Shown: positions 1 to 10,906 of the stretch, in pieces
How positions within the stretch are numbered: the stretch's first letter is position 1
Layout: every line of letters starts with the position of its first letter
Source of the DNA: Neonectria sp. B-13
Lineage: Eukaryota; Ascomycota; Sordariomycetes; Hypocreales; Nectriaceae
NCBI GenBank assembly: GCA_002682825.1
Contig: NOKP01000031.1
Span: 372,001 to 436,000, forward strand
Length of the DNA stretch: 64,000 nt
Direction: 5' to 3'
Translations under genes and position numbers: made by a program
The notes under the pieces: model-generated
The model's database searches: none
What the model was told of the DNA's origin: nothing
Seen by the model: the letters and a program-made list of their open reading frames with translations, nothing else

Positions 1-465
1 GTCGGCAGGGGCTTTCCGTCCGCCGTGCTGTCCAGCCGCGGGAAGACGTGCGTCGCCGGCGGAACGGGCATCGCGTGTTTCCTGGCGCTGGAGGAGACAA
101 GCGATGCGACGCTGGCCTGGAGCATCCGCGGCGACGACTTCCCCGTCGTCGGGTCCTTCCTCGAGACGCAGATGCTGGACGTCGCCAGCTGGTCGGCCGT
201 GCGGGTCTTCGTGACGCCGGGCGAAGACGTGGACGGCCTGGCTGCCGGGAAACCGGAGGGCTGGTGGCGGGCGCGGTTTGAGAGGCTACGGCAGCGGTTT
301 CCGGGGTCTCTGGAGTTGAGCCTTAGACGGATGACGCAGAAGGACCTGGACGCGGCACTGGCTGAGAGACCTGGCGATGTTTTGTTCTGTGGGAGTAAGG
401 CCCTGGAGTGGCAGGTCAAGATGTGGTCGCTTGGCAGAGCAGCGGTGCATTGTACTGAGAGGTGA
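1..465 (+). CDS. Ferric-reductase-like flavoprotein, C-terminal part (5' truncated)
   Basis: The open frame runs in from the left edge of the window, so the N-terminal part (any heme-binding membrane domain and FAD domain) is missing. What is visible is about 154 residues. A glycine-rich VAGGTGIA element resembles the NAD-binding start of ferric reductase/NADPH oxidase C-terminal domains. The end has an LFCGSKALEWQVKMW element, resembling the CG motif that contacts the nicotinamide and is followed by the last helix in this family. The likely role is electron transfer from NAD(P)H through FAD. The substrate (ferric iron or another acceptor) cannot be read from this fragment. The stop codon is at 463-465, tail to tail with the next gene only about 120 bp away. 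The family call rests on two short motifs. Confidence 0.55.
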   Translation, partial: VGRGFPSAVLSSRGKTCVAGGTGIACFLALEETSDATLAWSIRGDDFPVVGSFLETQMLDVASWSAVRVFVTPGEDVDGLAAGKPEGWWRARFERLRQRFPGSLELSLRRMTQKDLDAALAERPGDVLFCGSKALEWQVKMWSLGRAAVHCTER

Positions 466-584
466 CCTCAGCTACATTTGAAATCTTCATTGCAATAAAT
501 GGGTTTTCGTTACTATTCTTTCCAAGAATCCTATAACCCAGAATCGGCTACTCCTTATTACCAAAGCCAATAGTTGCGTGGCCG

Positions 585-2844
585 TCACCGCATGTGTCCC
601 ATCAAGAAGCTGCCCAGGCCATCTACCTCGGTGATGCCCCCGAGATCCGCTGTCGTCTCTCCTTGCCCAAACCCCGAGTTTTGAAACCCATCCTCATCGT
701 CAAACGCCCCAAAAACGCCATCCATCCCATGGAACTCCGTATCACGTGGCAGAAACTCGAGTTCCGCGGTCGAGTTCAGTATGTTTATCTGAGCTGCATC
801 GAGGCCCTCGAAAACATCCGTCGACTGGATATTCTCCAGGCGATACGTCTCTACTGCCTCCGTCGCCCTCACGCTCAGCTCGCCGACCACTTGGCGCAGG
901 GCCCGGAACCCTTCGTCCTCGACCATTTCCAGGAGCTTGTCGAATAGGTTGAGGGCTCTCAGGGCTAGGTGCTGGTCGAAAGCCACCAAGTCGTGTGATG
1001 GGTTGATTGCCATGTTTGAGAGGATGATGATGAGTCCGGAAAAGTGTGAGCAAGAGCATTGCCTGCTCAGTTAGTTTTGAATTTAGAGCGGAAAGCCTCA
1101 CACTTACCATATCAGACATTCTGTCGGTGTTGCTCCCTGGAACAGCTTCATGCAGCCTCGGCTGACCTCGACACATTTGTTCCACCCCTCCGGCAACGGG
1201 CCCCCCTGGGCGGTGTGGCTGTGACAACTGGCATTTCGATGTTTATCCGGAATGCTCGACATGTTCTGTATGGCCGAGCGGCTGAAGGAACTTATCCTCT
1301 TGACCCAGTCGGCGTTGCTGCTGTAGATGCCGTGGGTCATGACCTCGGCCAGGAGAAAGGCGTGGTGCATCTTTGTCAACTGGATCAGCTGGCTTGGCCC
1401 GACGTGGGCCGCGACGTTCTCAATTTGGAAGACCGCTGGGAGGCGGTCGTACCACTGGTCCAGCATGGCTTGCAGACGCACGACTCGCTGTTGGCGTGCG
1501 TGGCCCTTGACCCTGGTGGCTCTGTTGGAGTACAGCAGGTCGTAGACCTTGCCCTCGATGTGCGCGAGCTCGACGCGCCTCCGGTGGTAGTTGAAGTAGA
1601 TCTGGCCGTTTTGCGTCCAGATGAGACCGACGCTGTCCGCGGGGGTTAGTAAAGGAAGAGGGACGTCGATATCGTCGTCGAACAGGGTAGACGGAGTCAA
1701 GGCTCTCAGAGTAATGTCCTAACATGGTAAGTTGATATTCAACCCGTGCGAATAGGTTACTCACCTTGTCGAGAGTGTAGGCAATCCAGAACACGCGGGA
1801 TCTTTGCTCAGCCTCTTCGAGGGTAAAGAACTTCGACACTGCTGTTGCGTGCAGGCCCAGTCGGTGGGCGAGCCTCACCGCCGTCCCGATGATGACGCTC
1901 GCGGGTTTGGGATCTCGACTGTTCTGGAACAGCATGACAACGCCCAGCAGGATCTGAACGCCGAGCAGATCGCCTTCCCTAGTCACCAGCTCCGAGATGA
2001 CAGCCTGCGCGTTCTTGAGGCAAAGATCGGCCTTTTCAATATGCACCGCGTGGCTGTCCGTATCGGTGAGCTTCGGCGTGCGGAACCCGAGCGCCATTAC
2101 AATCTGGACGGCGGCCCAGGTCCCTCTATCCCGGCCGGTGCGGTCCTTGTACCAGGTCTGAAGCATCTTCATGAAGGTGTTTTGGTGGAAGAGAGGGATC
2201 ACGTTGTTGAACGATTCAAAGTAGTGGTCGATGGTGGGCAGGATCTCGTCCAAGGGCGGGAGGACAAAGACGTCCGGTTCGGGGCCGCGGTACAGATGCG
2301 GATCGATTGGGTCGAACCTCCACGGGTTTGGGCTGCCATCCTCGCCTTGGGTCGCTTCTCGGCCTGCTGAATTGCTCCTGGCATCTGGCATAAGCTCCTC
2401 GCTGCCCTGCGGCGAAGGGTTCGCGGGTTGGTGAACCTCTTTCGCAGCATCGAGGACTTGCTGCAGTTGACTTTCAATGCGCGCCAGTCGTGATTCCAGG
2501 ACACCTACACGGCCTTGTCTGGGCGGAAATCAGTTCTGATGTCACTTGTGGATTCTGCTTGGCTTCATACTCTTGCTCATGAGGCTGGGGCAGCGCTGGC
2601 TTGGTCTTGGGTGGATTTGCCTTGCGGCGTATGATGCTGGTCCTGCAGTCGGCCTTGTAGAGGATGCAGTTTGAGCAGACGGGCTTGAGCATGTCGCATT
2701 TGATTTTCTTAGTGAAGCACAAGTCGCAGACTGTTTTGTTGCGTTAGAGGTCTGTTTGTCGCGTCTCCCGAGTCTGGACGTACCCTTGCGGCGGTTGGAT
2801 CGAGACGCCTCTGCGTCTTCCGGCGGGGTGTACATGGCCGTCAT
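585..2844 (-). CDS. Zn2Cys6 fungal-specific transcription factor
   Basis: Five exons (2844-2784, 2730-2571, 2518-1765, 1718-1108, 1062-585) join in phase to 687 codons. Splicing of exon 1 to exon 2 completes the zinc cluster, with Cys at about 22, 25, 32, 39, 42 and 49 and the basic KKIKCD linker. Exon 3 opens with a coiled-coil-like segment (LESRLARIESQLQQ) that usually mediates dimerisation. The middle is the fungal-specific regulatory domain: YFESFNNVIPLFH, then a YTLDK element. The C-terminus is acidic. It is a nuclear DNA-binding regulator whose target is unknown. The neighbouring gene on the same strand is an old-yellow-enzyme-type oxidoreductase, which could be a target (inference). 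Its promoter must lie in 2845-3372. Confidence 0.9.
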
Positions 2845-3372
2845 TATACAGTGAGTCGGCGAAGAATAGGGAGCCCTTGTTGAGTGTTTGGGTCGCTCTA
2901 GATTCAGAGCTGGCAGGTTGTTGCGTTGGAATGAGACGTCGAAGGTCAGCGAGGCTCAGGCTAGTGATGACAAATCGATAGCTGAACTAATTTTAGCACA
3001 GCGTACAGGGCTGCAGTGCTCCCAGTCACAGCGTGTCTCCCCACTGCGTAATTGGGGACCATGGCTCAGGGGTCAGTCAGGCTCAGAAGGATTGGTGAAG
3101 GTCGTGTAAGTGGTGATTTGTGATATGCAGAGGTAGCAGATATACTGCTCCAAACATCTAGAGACAAGTTTCAAGTATAAGCTACGAGACCAATTCATAA
3201 AAGAGAAAGCAACAACAAGCTTGATGATTATCGGAAACATTGCGATTGTCTATCTATCAGCTAATGTTCTCCTCCCTTGGTTCTACACTTCTACATAATT
3301 CCACACGACCAAATCTATCTATCCTTGCCCAGTAACCATTCTTAACTTCAAAGTCGTAACAGACAACATCTC
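2845..3372. other. Intergenic region with promoter of the 585-2844 regulator
   Basis: No open frame here looks like a gene. On the minus strand it is the 5' region of the Zn2Cys6 gene and the 3' region of the flavin oxidoreductase. The half nearer 3373 is AT-rich, as expected of a 3' untranslated region. Confidence 0.5.
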
Positions 3373-4886
3373 TCACTTGGACGCAGCAGTTCCATACGCA
3401 GCCAGCGGTCCGGAATACTGCACCGCGCGGATAAACTCCATCTTATCGCCATCCTGCACGACCTGCTGAAACCACAGCCCCATGTCCTGGCCAAACGTCG
3501 CCACGGTTTCCGGATCGCCCAGGTTCATCGGCTCCTTTCCTTGGCTGATCTGCGAGATTTGCGACTGCGCCGCGCCCATGCCCAGCCCGAAGTCCGTCTC
3601 GATCGACTCCACCGGCTTCAGCGCGCCCTGCACCCGGCCCGAGATGATGTCGTCTGCCAGTCGCGGCTCCGCCGCCGCCGGGCGGCCCAGGGAGACGCCG
3701 TCGACCACGTCCAGAGCCTTCACCATGGCGCTGACGGTGCGCAGCCCGCCGACGACGTACGTCTTCATCTTGCGGTCGTCGCTCAGCGAGTTGGTGACGG
3801 TCTCGGCCCACTCGATGAAGAAGCCCTCGCGCTTCTTGGTCGACTCCTTGTCGTACGTCATGCCGAGGTTCTCGTACGTGCCGCCGCTGAGTTCGACAAA
3901 GTCGAAGCCGTACTTCTCCAGCGTTTCGCACAGCTCCCGGGCGTCTTCGGGCGTCACGCCGCCGTCCTGGAACTCGACGCTGTTGAGCTTGGCCGCGACG
4001 ATGAAGTCGGCCGGCACGCGCGCCTTGATGGCCTGGGCGATCTCCGAGATCAACCGCAGCCGGTTCTCGATCGTCTGCGGGCCGTACTCGTCGGTGCGCT
4101 TGTTGGTGGTGCGCGAGAGGAACTGCGACAGCAGGTAGCCGTGGGCGGCGTGCAGCTCGACACCGTCGAAGCCGGCCTTGGAGAGATACTCGGCCGCGTG
4201 GGCGAAGCCTTCGATGATGCGGGCGAGTTCGGCCTTGGTGGCGGCGTGGGGCTTGCCAAAGGTCATTCCCATCTTAGGTTCTGCGATAGCATAGGGGTTA
4301 GCTACGGAGAATGGACAGGGAGATAACACGGCATGTAAGAGACCCACCAAGCTGGACGTCAGAGGCAGAAATGGCCACCGGGTTCACGCGGGCCGCCACT
4401 TGTCGCCCGGGGTGAGTGACCTGGGCCAGGATGAGGCTGCCGTTGACCTTGGCCACCGAGGCAATCTGCTTGAACTTCTCGAAGCGCTCTCCCTCGGGAG
4501 GGCACTCGGGCGTGATGATGCCATCGCCGATGCCATCCAAAGAGTCAAACTCGATGTCGACGTTTCCGGTGACGATGACGCCCCAGCTGTTCTCGCCCTC
4601 GCCCCAGCTGCGACTGTTAGCACAGATCTTGATCACAGTCTTCCGCTATTGTGGGATCATGGACTTACCGTCGGTAAAGCTCGATGGTCTCGTCTGTGGG
4701 AATGCCTCGCTCGGTAAGCACCTTGGGGTTCCAGGTTGCCAGGCCTTCGGCCAGAGGGCTCTTGAGGAGGCGGTTCTTTGCGGTCCGTCCAGAGAAGTGG
4801 AAGTGAAGCGGCTGGGCGAGCGGCTGGGCGCTCACGTGCTCACCCGTGGTGTATCGTGTAGAGGCCATTGTAATGTGTGTGTGCAA
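3373..4886 (-). CDS. NADH:flavin oxidoreductase, old yellow enzyme family
   Basis: Three exons (4886-4669, 4613-4348, 4280-3373) give a 463-residue protein. This FMN-dependent TIM barrel would use NAD(P)H to reduce activated C=C bonds such as enones or quinones. Visible family marks are an N-terminal RTAKNRLLKSPL strand, GSLILAQVTHPGRQ, and the substrate-binding HAAHGYLLSQFL motif (His about 205 and 208), followed by the usual NKRTDEYG segment. A late GGLRTVSAM plus GVSLGRP is the FMN phosphate-binding region. There is no signal peptide, so it is probably cytosolic. Downstream on the same strand is a Zn2Cys6 regulator. Upstream and divergent is another Zn2Cys6 gene. The physiological substrate is not known. 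Confidence 0.92.
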
Positions 4887-5628
4887 TGGGCTGGGAGTTG
4901 CTTAACGATGGTGTTTCTGCTTTGCTAGAGGTAATAGAACTGTAGTGGTTGTGATATTGTTCGTTTCTATTCCCATTTCGCCCTCCATCATTTATACACT
5001 TCCCTCCCCTGAAGCCTTCGCCGTGGACTTCATCCATGGCCTTACAAACCATCTCGAGAATCCTCCACGGACAGTCTCACTAATACCCAAATTCACGCCC
5101 GGGTGATTTCGGATGGCTTTGCCAACCCAGCAACGTTCATCCACGGACAGCGTTCCCATACAGAAATTCACGGTCGGCGCCCGCACAGCATCTCCATGGG
5201 GTTCCGGGGGCGGAGCCATGGTGCGTACTAATGCGCCTGAGACAGGGGATTCACGCGATGCCGCATCTGGCTCCCCGCCGTGGAGTTCCGCGGCGATTAG
5301 CATCGGAGGTAGGCACTAGTAATGGGAGCTGACGGGTTTTGTCCGTGTCGGCGTCCGTCGCGGACGAGGAAACCTCACGCCGTGGTGGAAACACCGTGGG
5401 AACCAGCATTCTCCATCTCATCCTTGTCCTCCTCATCCGTCGTTCGTCCGCATCACGTCGTACACTTACAAACCAAACCACCACTCGTCTGACGCAGTCC
5501 ATCCGCCCGTCATCCATTCCCCGGCCCGTGGCTTTCTGTCCTGCTCTCTTCCCTCCATGTCCAGCACCGTGTCTCTCTCGGCCGAAGCCCTCCGTCTCTC
5601 ACCATAGTCCTTTCGGATCCGCGCCGCC
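4887..5628. promoter_or_regulatory. Divergent promoter region between OYE and Zn2Cys6 genes
   Basis: This 742-bp gap separates the starts of two divergent genes and holds no convincing coding region. The side near 5629 is pyrimidine-rich (many CCTC/CCATC runs), as is common just upstream of fungal start codons. No specific binding site could be assigned. Confidence 0.45.
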
Positions 5629-7774
5629 ATGAGTGAGCCAGCGGCGAAGCGGCGCAAGGTCCGCAAGGGAACGCGCAGCTGCTGGGAATGTAAGTCCTTC
5701 CTCGGTCTCTCTCCCCCGACGCCTCTCACTCACATGGCACCTAGGCCGCCGCCGCAAGATCAAGTGCGAGTTCAACAGCGACGAAGACGCCGTCTGCGTC
5801 GGCTGCGTCGCGCGGGAGTCGCGATGCATCTCCCAGGAGGAGGCCGTCGAGCCGGCTCCCACGCCGGACCGCCGCCTCGCGCAGCGCCTCGGCCGTCTGG
5901 AGGAGTTGATGGAGAAGATCGTCAACAACACCACGTCGTCGGATGACCCGGCGCCGCAGAAGATCCCCACGCCGTCCGAGTCGCCGGCCACCTGCACGTC
6001 CTACACCGGCGGGCTCGGCGACATCTTCGACTCGACGGCCGGGCAGATGACCTGCCCCGCCCCCGGCGAAGCCTCCGTCGGCCTGCCGAGCCCGCACCAA
6101 GCCTTCCCGTTCCCGTCGCGCGGCACCGCCCGCACGGCCAAGTACCATAGCATCTCGCGCACGCTGCACGACCTGTTCCCGCCACAGCAAACCCTCTACG
6201 CCATCTCGCAGCAGAGCCCCGGCGCCAAGTACGTGCTGGCGGCCTTCTACTCGCAGCAGGACCAAATCGACGGCAAGCCCGAGCCCATCTCGTCGCTGGC
6301 GCAGGTACCCGATCCGACGAGCCACCCGGCGCTGCTGGCCAAGCGGCTGCTGCAGCTGGCGATATGCCTCCAGCAGATGCCGCCGTTCTTCGACAGCATC
6401 GGCCTGCGCCTGAGTAAGTCGCCCGCCGAGACCATGGAGGAGTGGGTGTCGGTCGCGGGGCGGCTTGTCACGTCGGACGACGACCTCGTCGGCTGTCTCG
6501 AGGGTCTGGAGTGCCTCATCCTGCAGAGCTTCTACCAGAGCGACGCCGGCCACCTGCGCAAGTCGTGGATGACGTCGCGGCGCGCGCTCAGCATGGCGCA
6601 ACTCATGGGCATCGACCGCAAGACGACCAAGACGATCCGGTCGTGCGACCCGGCCTTCGACGTCCGCCGCCAGCCGTTGCCCTCCGCGCTCTGGTTCCGC
6701 ATCAACTGCAGCGACCGTTACCTCTCGCTCATCCTCGGGCTGCCCGCCGGCTCGCGCGACGACTCCATGATGACGGACGAGCCCACGGCCCCGGAGTCGC
6801 CCAGCGACAAGCTCGGCAAGGTCTACTCCGTCATCGCCGGCAAGATCTCGGACCGCAACAACCTCTCCGGCACCGAGGCCTACGCCATGACGCAGTCGCT
6901 CGACATGGAGCTCGAGAAGGCGGCCAAGCTGATGACGGACCTGTGGTGGAAGCCGCCCGACATGGCCGTGTGCTGCGCCTCGTCCGACCACTTCGTCGAC
7001 GACATGTCGGCCTCGAAGATCCAGGTGCGCCACTTCTCGCTGCTCATCCTCCTGCACCTCCCGTACCTCCTGCAAGACCCGGGCCAGCGCCGCTACGAGT
7101 ACAACCGCGTCATGTGCATGCAGGCCAGCCGCGACGTGCTGGTACGCTTCCTCGAGTACCGCGGCACCTTCACGCAGGCCATCTCGGGCCGCCACGTCGA
7201 CTACTCGGCGCTGATCGGCGCCATGAGCCTGCTGCTGGGCTACCTGGGGCCGCCGCTGCCGGGCCACGACGTCCGGCGCGCCCAGGACTGCGCCATGACC
7301 GAGGCGGTGCAGCAGAAGATGCACGAGATGGGCGCCCTGAACAACGACCGGCTGTGTCTCGAGTCCGCCGAGACGATACGCCAGCTGCTGCCCATCGTCC
7401 AGGGGTCGTCGACTTCGGGCGGCAGCAGAGAGGAGCGGACCGTCCACCTCAACATCCCGTTCCTAGGCACCGTCAACATCCATCCTGGACCTACGCCTCC
7501 TCCGTCTACACTGCTGCCGTCGACAGGCTCGACTCCGGCTACGCATGCAACAGACGGGGGCATCCTGCCTGCGGGCCCGTCCTCTCTATCCGCCTTCGAA
7601 CCCGTCTCGAACCATTGCCCGTATATATCCATGGATGGCGATGTACCTTCCGACTGCCCTGGTAATTCCACAGACTTTACCCAGTGGCCGTGTTTCACGG
7701 CAGATCTGGAGGATTGGGCTCTTCAGGGCGTGGACACGACCTATTGGTCCATGTTGAACAGCAGCATAACTTGA
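5629..7774 (+). CDS. Zn2Cys6 fungal-specific transcription factor
   Basis: Two exons (5629-5689 and 5745-7774) join to 696 codons. The 55-bp intron splits the first zinc-cluster half. Joined, the cysteines fall at about 18, 21, 28, 38, 41 and 48 with the RRRKIKCEF basic linker. A short heptad segment follows (LAQRLGRLEELMEKIV). The large regulatory domain includes the histidine-containing stretch around AKYHSISRTLHDLFP and the NCSDRYLSLILGLP motif common in this family. The C-terminus is Ser/Pro/Thr-rich. The gene is strongly GC-rich at third positions. It is a nuclear regulator of unknown target. The start is the first ATG, in a good context (GCCGCC before ATG). Confidence 0.92.
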
Positions 7775-8188
7775 CAAGATTACCATGGACTCCAAACGCA
7801 AATCAATGTGGCAGCATAAGATAGACCCATGTTGAAAGAGCATGGGAAGCTATGTGAAATACAAATTAATAATATTAAACGCATAACCACTGTAATAATA
7901 AAACCTCCATGCAACACCGCTAACGAATGCACGCGTGCGGACCGAGTCTCGCATAACCAACATGAAAAATGAACAGGGGCCTTGCGTGGCCAGGGTATTT
8001 CCGTCTCCAAGCGACTCGGAGTGATCAAAACGCCATAAACAATGAAACATGATCCGTGAAACATCAACTCCGGGATCCCCATGGGTGTTGAGTGGGCGGC
8101 AACCTTGGTAAAAAGGAGTCATGCTCCCACCTGCTGCAAACTCTTCGTTCCTCGATTCTTTGCAAGTTCACTCGCAAACCCCTTCACC
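7775..8188. other. Convergent 3' intergenic region
   Basis: This is about 414 bp of AT-rich DNA between two tail-to-tail genes. It fits two 3' untranslated regions. I see no gene here. Confidence 0.5.
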
Positions 8189-10574
8189 TCATTCTTGCAG
8201 CCCTTCCTGCAGGGCATCACGGTCGACCGTCTCCGCCAGGACCTTTGCCGGCGCGCCCTTTCTCCGCTGGGCGATCCAGTACTTCTGGAAACCAGGGATA
8301 GCACCGGGCTGGTTGATGCCCGGAGCCCGATTCCACTCCGACTCCGACTCCGAGGCCGGTTTCAACGACGTCTTCACCGCCGTGCCCGGCGTTGAAGCTG
8401 CCCATGGCCGCCAACCAACCCACTTACCCAAAGCTCCGCTTCCGGGACTCCCTTGCGGTGTGTGTGACGGGTTCGGAGACGCTGACCGGTTCCGGTTCAT
8501 GGGGCTCGAAACCGATCTGGGGCCGGGCATGCCAATGAAGTTATCTCGGAGTGCTATGGCACTGCGCCTGGCTGAGCCGCGGGAGAGGGTCGGCTGGGCC
8601 GTGATATCGGTTACGACAGCTTCGGCACCGCCTAGGGGCCGTAGAGTCAATTGGCTGGGTCGGACCTTGAGGGTGTGGATGTCGAGTCCGCCCGCAAGAG
8701 ACATGATGGACTCGTGGGAGTGTGCTCGGTGGATGCGAGGGCGAGGTAGAAACTCGTCCTTAGATACGTCCGAGTCGTCGACGGTCGAGCTCTCATCAAC
8801 GGATGGCGCAGTTCCCACCAAGTCTGGGGTTTCTAGGCGAGGGATATCATCCACGTCCTCGCCCTCCTCGTCTTCTTCGTGAATAACGTGGTGCTGGCGA
8901 TGTGCCTGTGGAGTCGGGGGCGTTCCAGGATCGATCTGTACGGGAGGTATAGACTGAAAGCTGAGAGCCGAGATTTCAGAAGGCCCCTTGCGATGCGAAG
9001 CCCTCCAGGTGGGTGACATGGGGTCGAAGCTGGTGGTGGGCGACATGGGATAGTCGCTGTCCGTCATGTTGGGGTCAAACATGGAGTTCCGCTGATTTGA
9101 CTGCGGAGAGCTGGGAACGGACGACGCAAACTCAGAGAACTGGTCCGCAGACCAGCGTTGACGGGGCGCGCCCACCACCGAGCCAGGTTCCTTGGTCGTA
9201 AGGGAGAGCAACGCCGGTGCCGTCGGCGAAGCGTTGAGGCGCCATTGTCCGGAGGTCCTAGGGGTCGAGGCACCGGAGTAGGTCGGCGGCGTGAAGGTGC
9301 CGGGGTTCAGTCCGTGCCGCTTCCGTCGGAGCTTCCGATTCTCGGGCTTCGGTGTGGCTTTGGGCGGGACGTGGTAGTGGTGGTGGATGTGTAGCTCCTG
9401 GGACACGTGGGGAGTCGCAGGCCCTTCGAACGGCTCCGGTCCCTCGAGCTCAGCCTTGAGATTGGAGCCATAATTATCCGCGTCCATGGGCTGGTGATAC
9501 TGCATCTGATCTCGTAGGGACTGAATCTCGTCGTTGGAGTTGAGTAGCATCTCGCGGAGCTCGGCCATGCCTAGTTGCAGATTTGCGTTGTCTTGGAGCA
9601 GGTCGCGGACGAAATGGTTGACGACGCGGTTCCCGTTCTTGGTGTTCTGCAACGACTTGGACGCAGCCGCACCCTTCAGCCGACCGGCCGCCGTGTCGAG
9701 ATGCTTTTCGACCTCCCGTTGGCGTTCCATCCTGCCGACGACTTCAGCGTGGCGCTCGCGCTCCAGCCTAGCCTCCGCCTCCATCCTCTCCAGCTGGTCT
9801 TGCATGTCGAGAATTCCGCGCTGGGCCTCCTTGAAGCGCTGAACGTGGGAGCGGGCATCTTCTTCGGTGGACTGCAACTGGTGGTGGAGTTCCTCCTGCT
9901 CCTGCTCGAGGATGGCCAGGTACCGCTCGGTGTCAGAGGCGCGGAAGGCGGTGGTCTCGAGGCGGCGGACGGCTTGTTGGGAGGACAGGAGGCTGGCTTC
10001 GAGGGCCTTGATCATGCTGTCGGACTCGCAGACGGTGTTGTTGAGGTGCTCCAGCTGGTCGAGCAGGGCACGGTTCTCTTCGATCTGGACGGCGTTCGAG
10101 GCCTCGAGTTCTTGTTTGTCCATCTCAAGGCGTTCTATTCGCGTGGTCAAGTCGAGGCGATCCCGTTCAGCGTCGGCCATGTACGTTTCGTGTCTTGCCA
10201 GGAGGGCCTAGAGCGAGGCAACGAGGGAAAAGTCAGCGAGGGGTTCGGTTTGTGAGTCGCGTGCTCCATGGCGGGAAAAATGAAATAAAACGAGGAAATG
10301 AGTGGCATGCGATGCGAGGGTTGGGTTGGTGGAGAGGAGGAGAGACAGTGGACGGGAAGAGAGACAGTGGGCGGGAATGGCAAAGCAAAGAGAGACAGTT
10401 CCTGGAGGAATGCCGCGCGCGTACCTGGCCCAGCTCGGCGGCCATGTGCACATCCTTCTCCACGGAGTCGAGGACGGACGAGTTCCTCTTGAGGAGAGCG
10501 CAGTCGACGCGGCCGCAGCAGCACTGCAGCTCGGTCGAGCGAGGGTCGGCGCAGACGAGATCTGGCCTCTCCAT
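8189..10574 (-). CDS. Conserved fungal coiled-coil protein
   Basis: Two exons (10574-10425 and 10207-8189) join in phase to 722 residues. The N-terminus (MERPDLVCADPRST, then a Cys-rich CCCGRVDCALLKRNS) is followed by about 250 residues of long coiled coil with many Leu/Glu heptads. A short conserved segment (NHFVRDLLQDNANLQLGMAEL) and a His-rich patch (LHIHHHYHVPP) come next. The remainder is a low-complexity Ser/Pro-rich region with many SPT-type sites that could be phosphorylated. The C-terminus contains GAIPGFQKYWIAQRRKGAP. This matches my memory of a widely conserved ascomycete protein often called M-protein-repeat-like. A scaffold or cytoskeletal role is plausible but unproven. There are no membrane segments or catalytic motifs. 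Confidence 0.85.
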
Positions 10575-10721
10575 GGCGGCGACGACTGCGGCACTGCGAC
10601 AAGGCGATGTTGGAGAGGCCGTCTGGCTGGAAGGGCTTATCGAAGCGGGGCGGAGAGTCGGCGGGAGACGGACGCGGACGAGGGAAACATGATAGGAGTT
10701 CGAGGGTCGGGTCGGATTGGA

Positions 10722-10785
10722 GGGGGGAGGGAGAGGGAGAGGGACAGAGGGAGAGATAGAGAGAGAGGCAAAGACAGAGAGCAAG
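10722..10785. repeat. Purine-rich GGGAGA/GAGA low-complexity tract
   Basis: A run of G/A-rich sequence lies about 150 bp upstream of the coiled-coil gene start (that gene reads leftwards). On the transcribed strand it is a TCTC/CCTC pyrimidine tract of the kind common in fungal promoters and 5' untranslated regions. Confidence 0.6.
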
Positions 10786-10876
10786 GTAAGATATTCACGA
10801 AGTCGCCGTGTCTGCCATGCCCGCCGAGTCCTGGCGAGTCAAGACAAAATCGGTGGCGGAGGGAGACGCGCCTCGA

Positions 10877-10906
10877 GGGACTGGGACTGGGACTGGGACT
10901 GGGACT
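10877..10906. repeat. Hexanucleotide repeat, five GGGACT copies
   Basis: Five consecutive perfect GGGACT units lie in the 5' region of the coiled-coil gene. A 320-codon minus-strand frame spanning it is low complexity and is not treated as a gene. The array could vary in length between isolates. Confidence 0.85.

Noticed and set aside
5741..7447. 568-codon frame antisense to the second Zn2Cys6 gene
   Set aside because: It is a GC-rich shadow, rich in Arg/Gly/Ala/Val, lying within a clearly coding plus-strand exon.
9013..10255. Long plus-strand frames within the coiled-coil gene
   Set aside because: They are antisense shadows of a minus-strand gene with clear heptad structure and correct splice phase.
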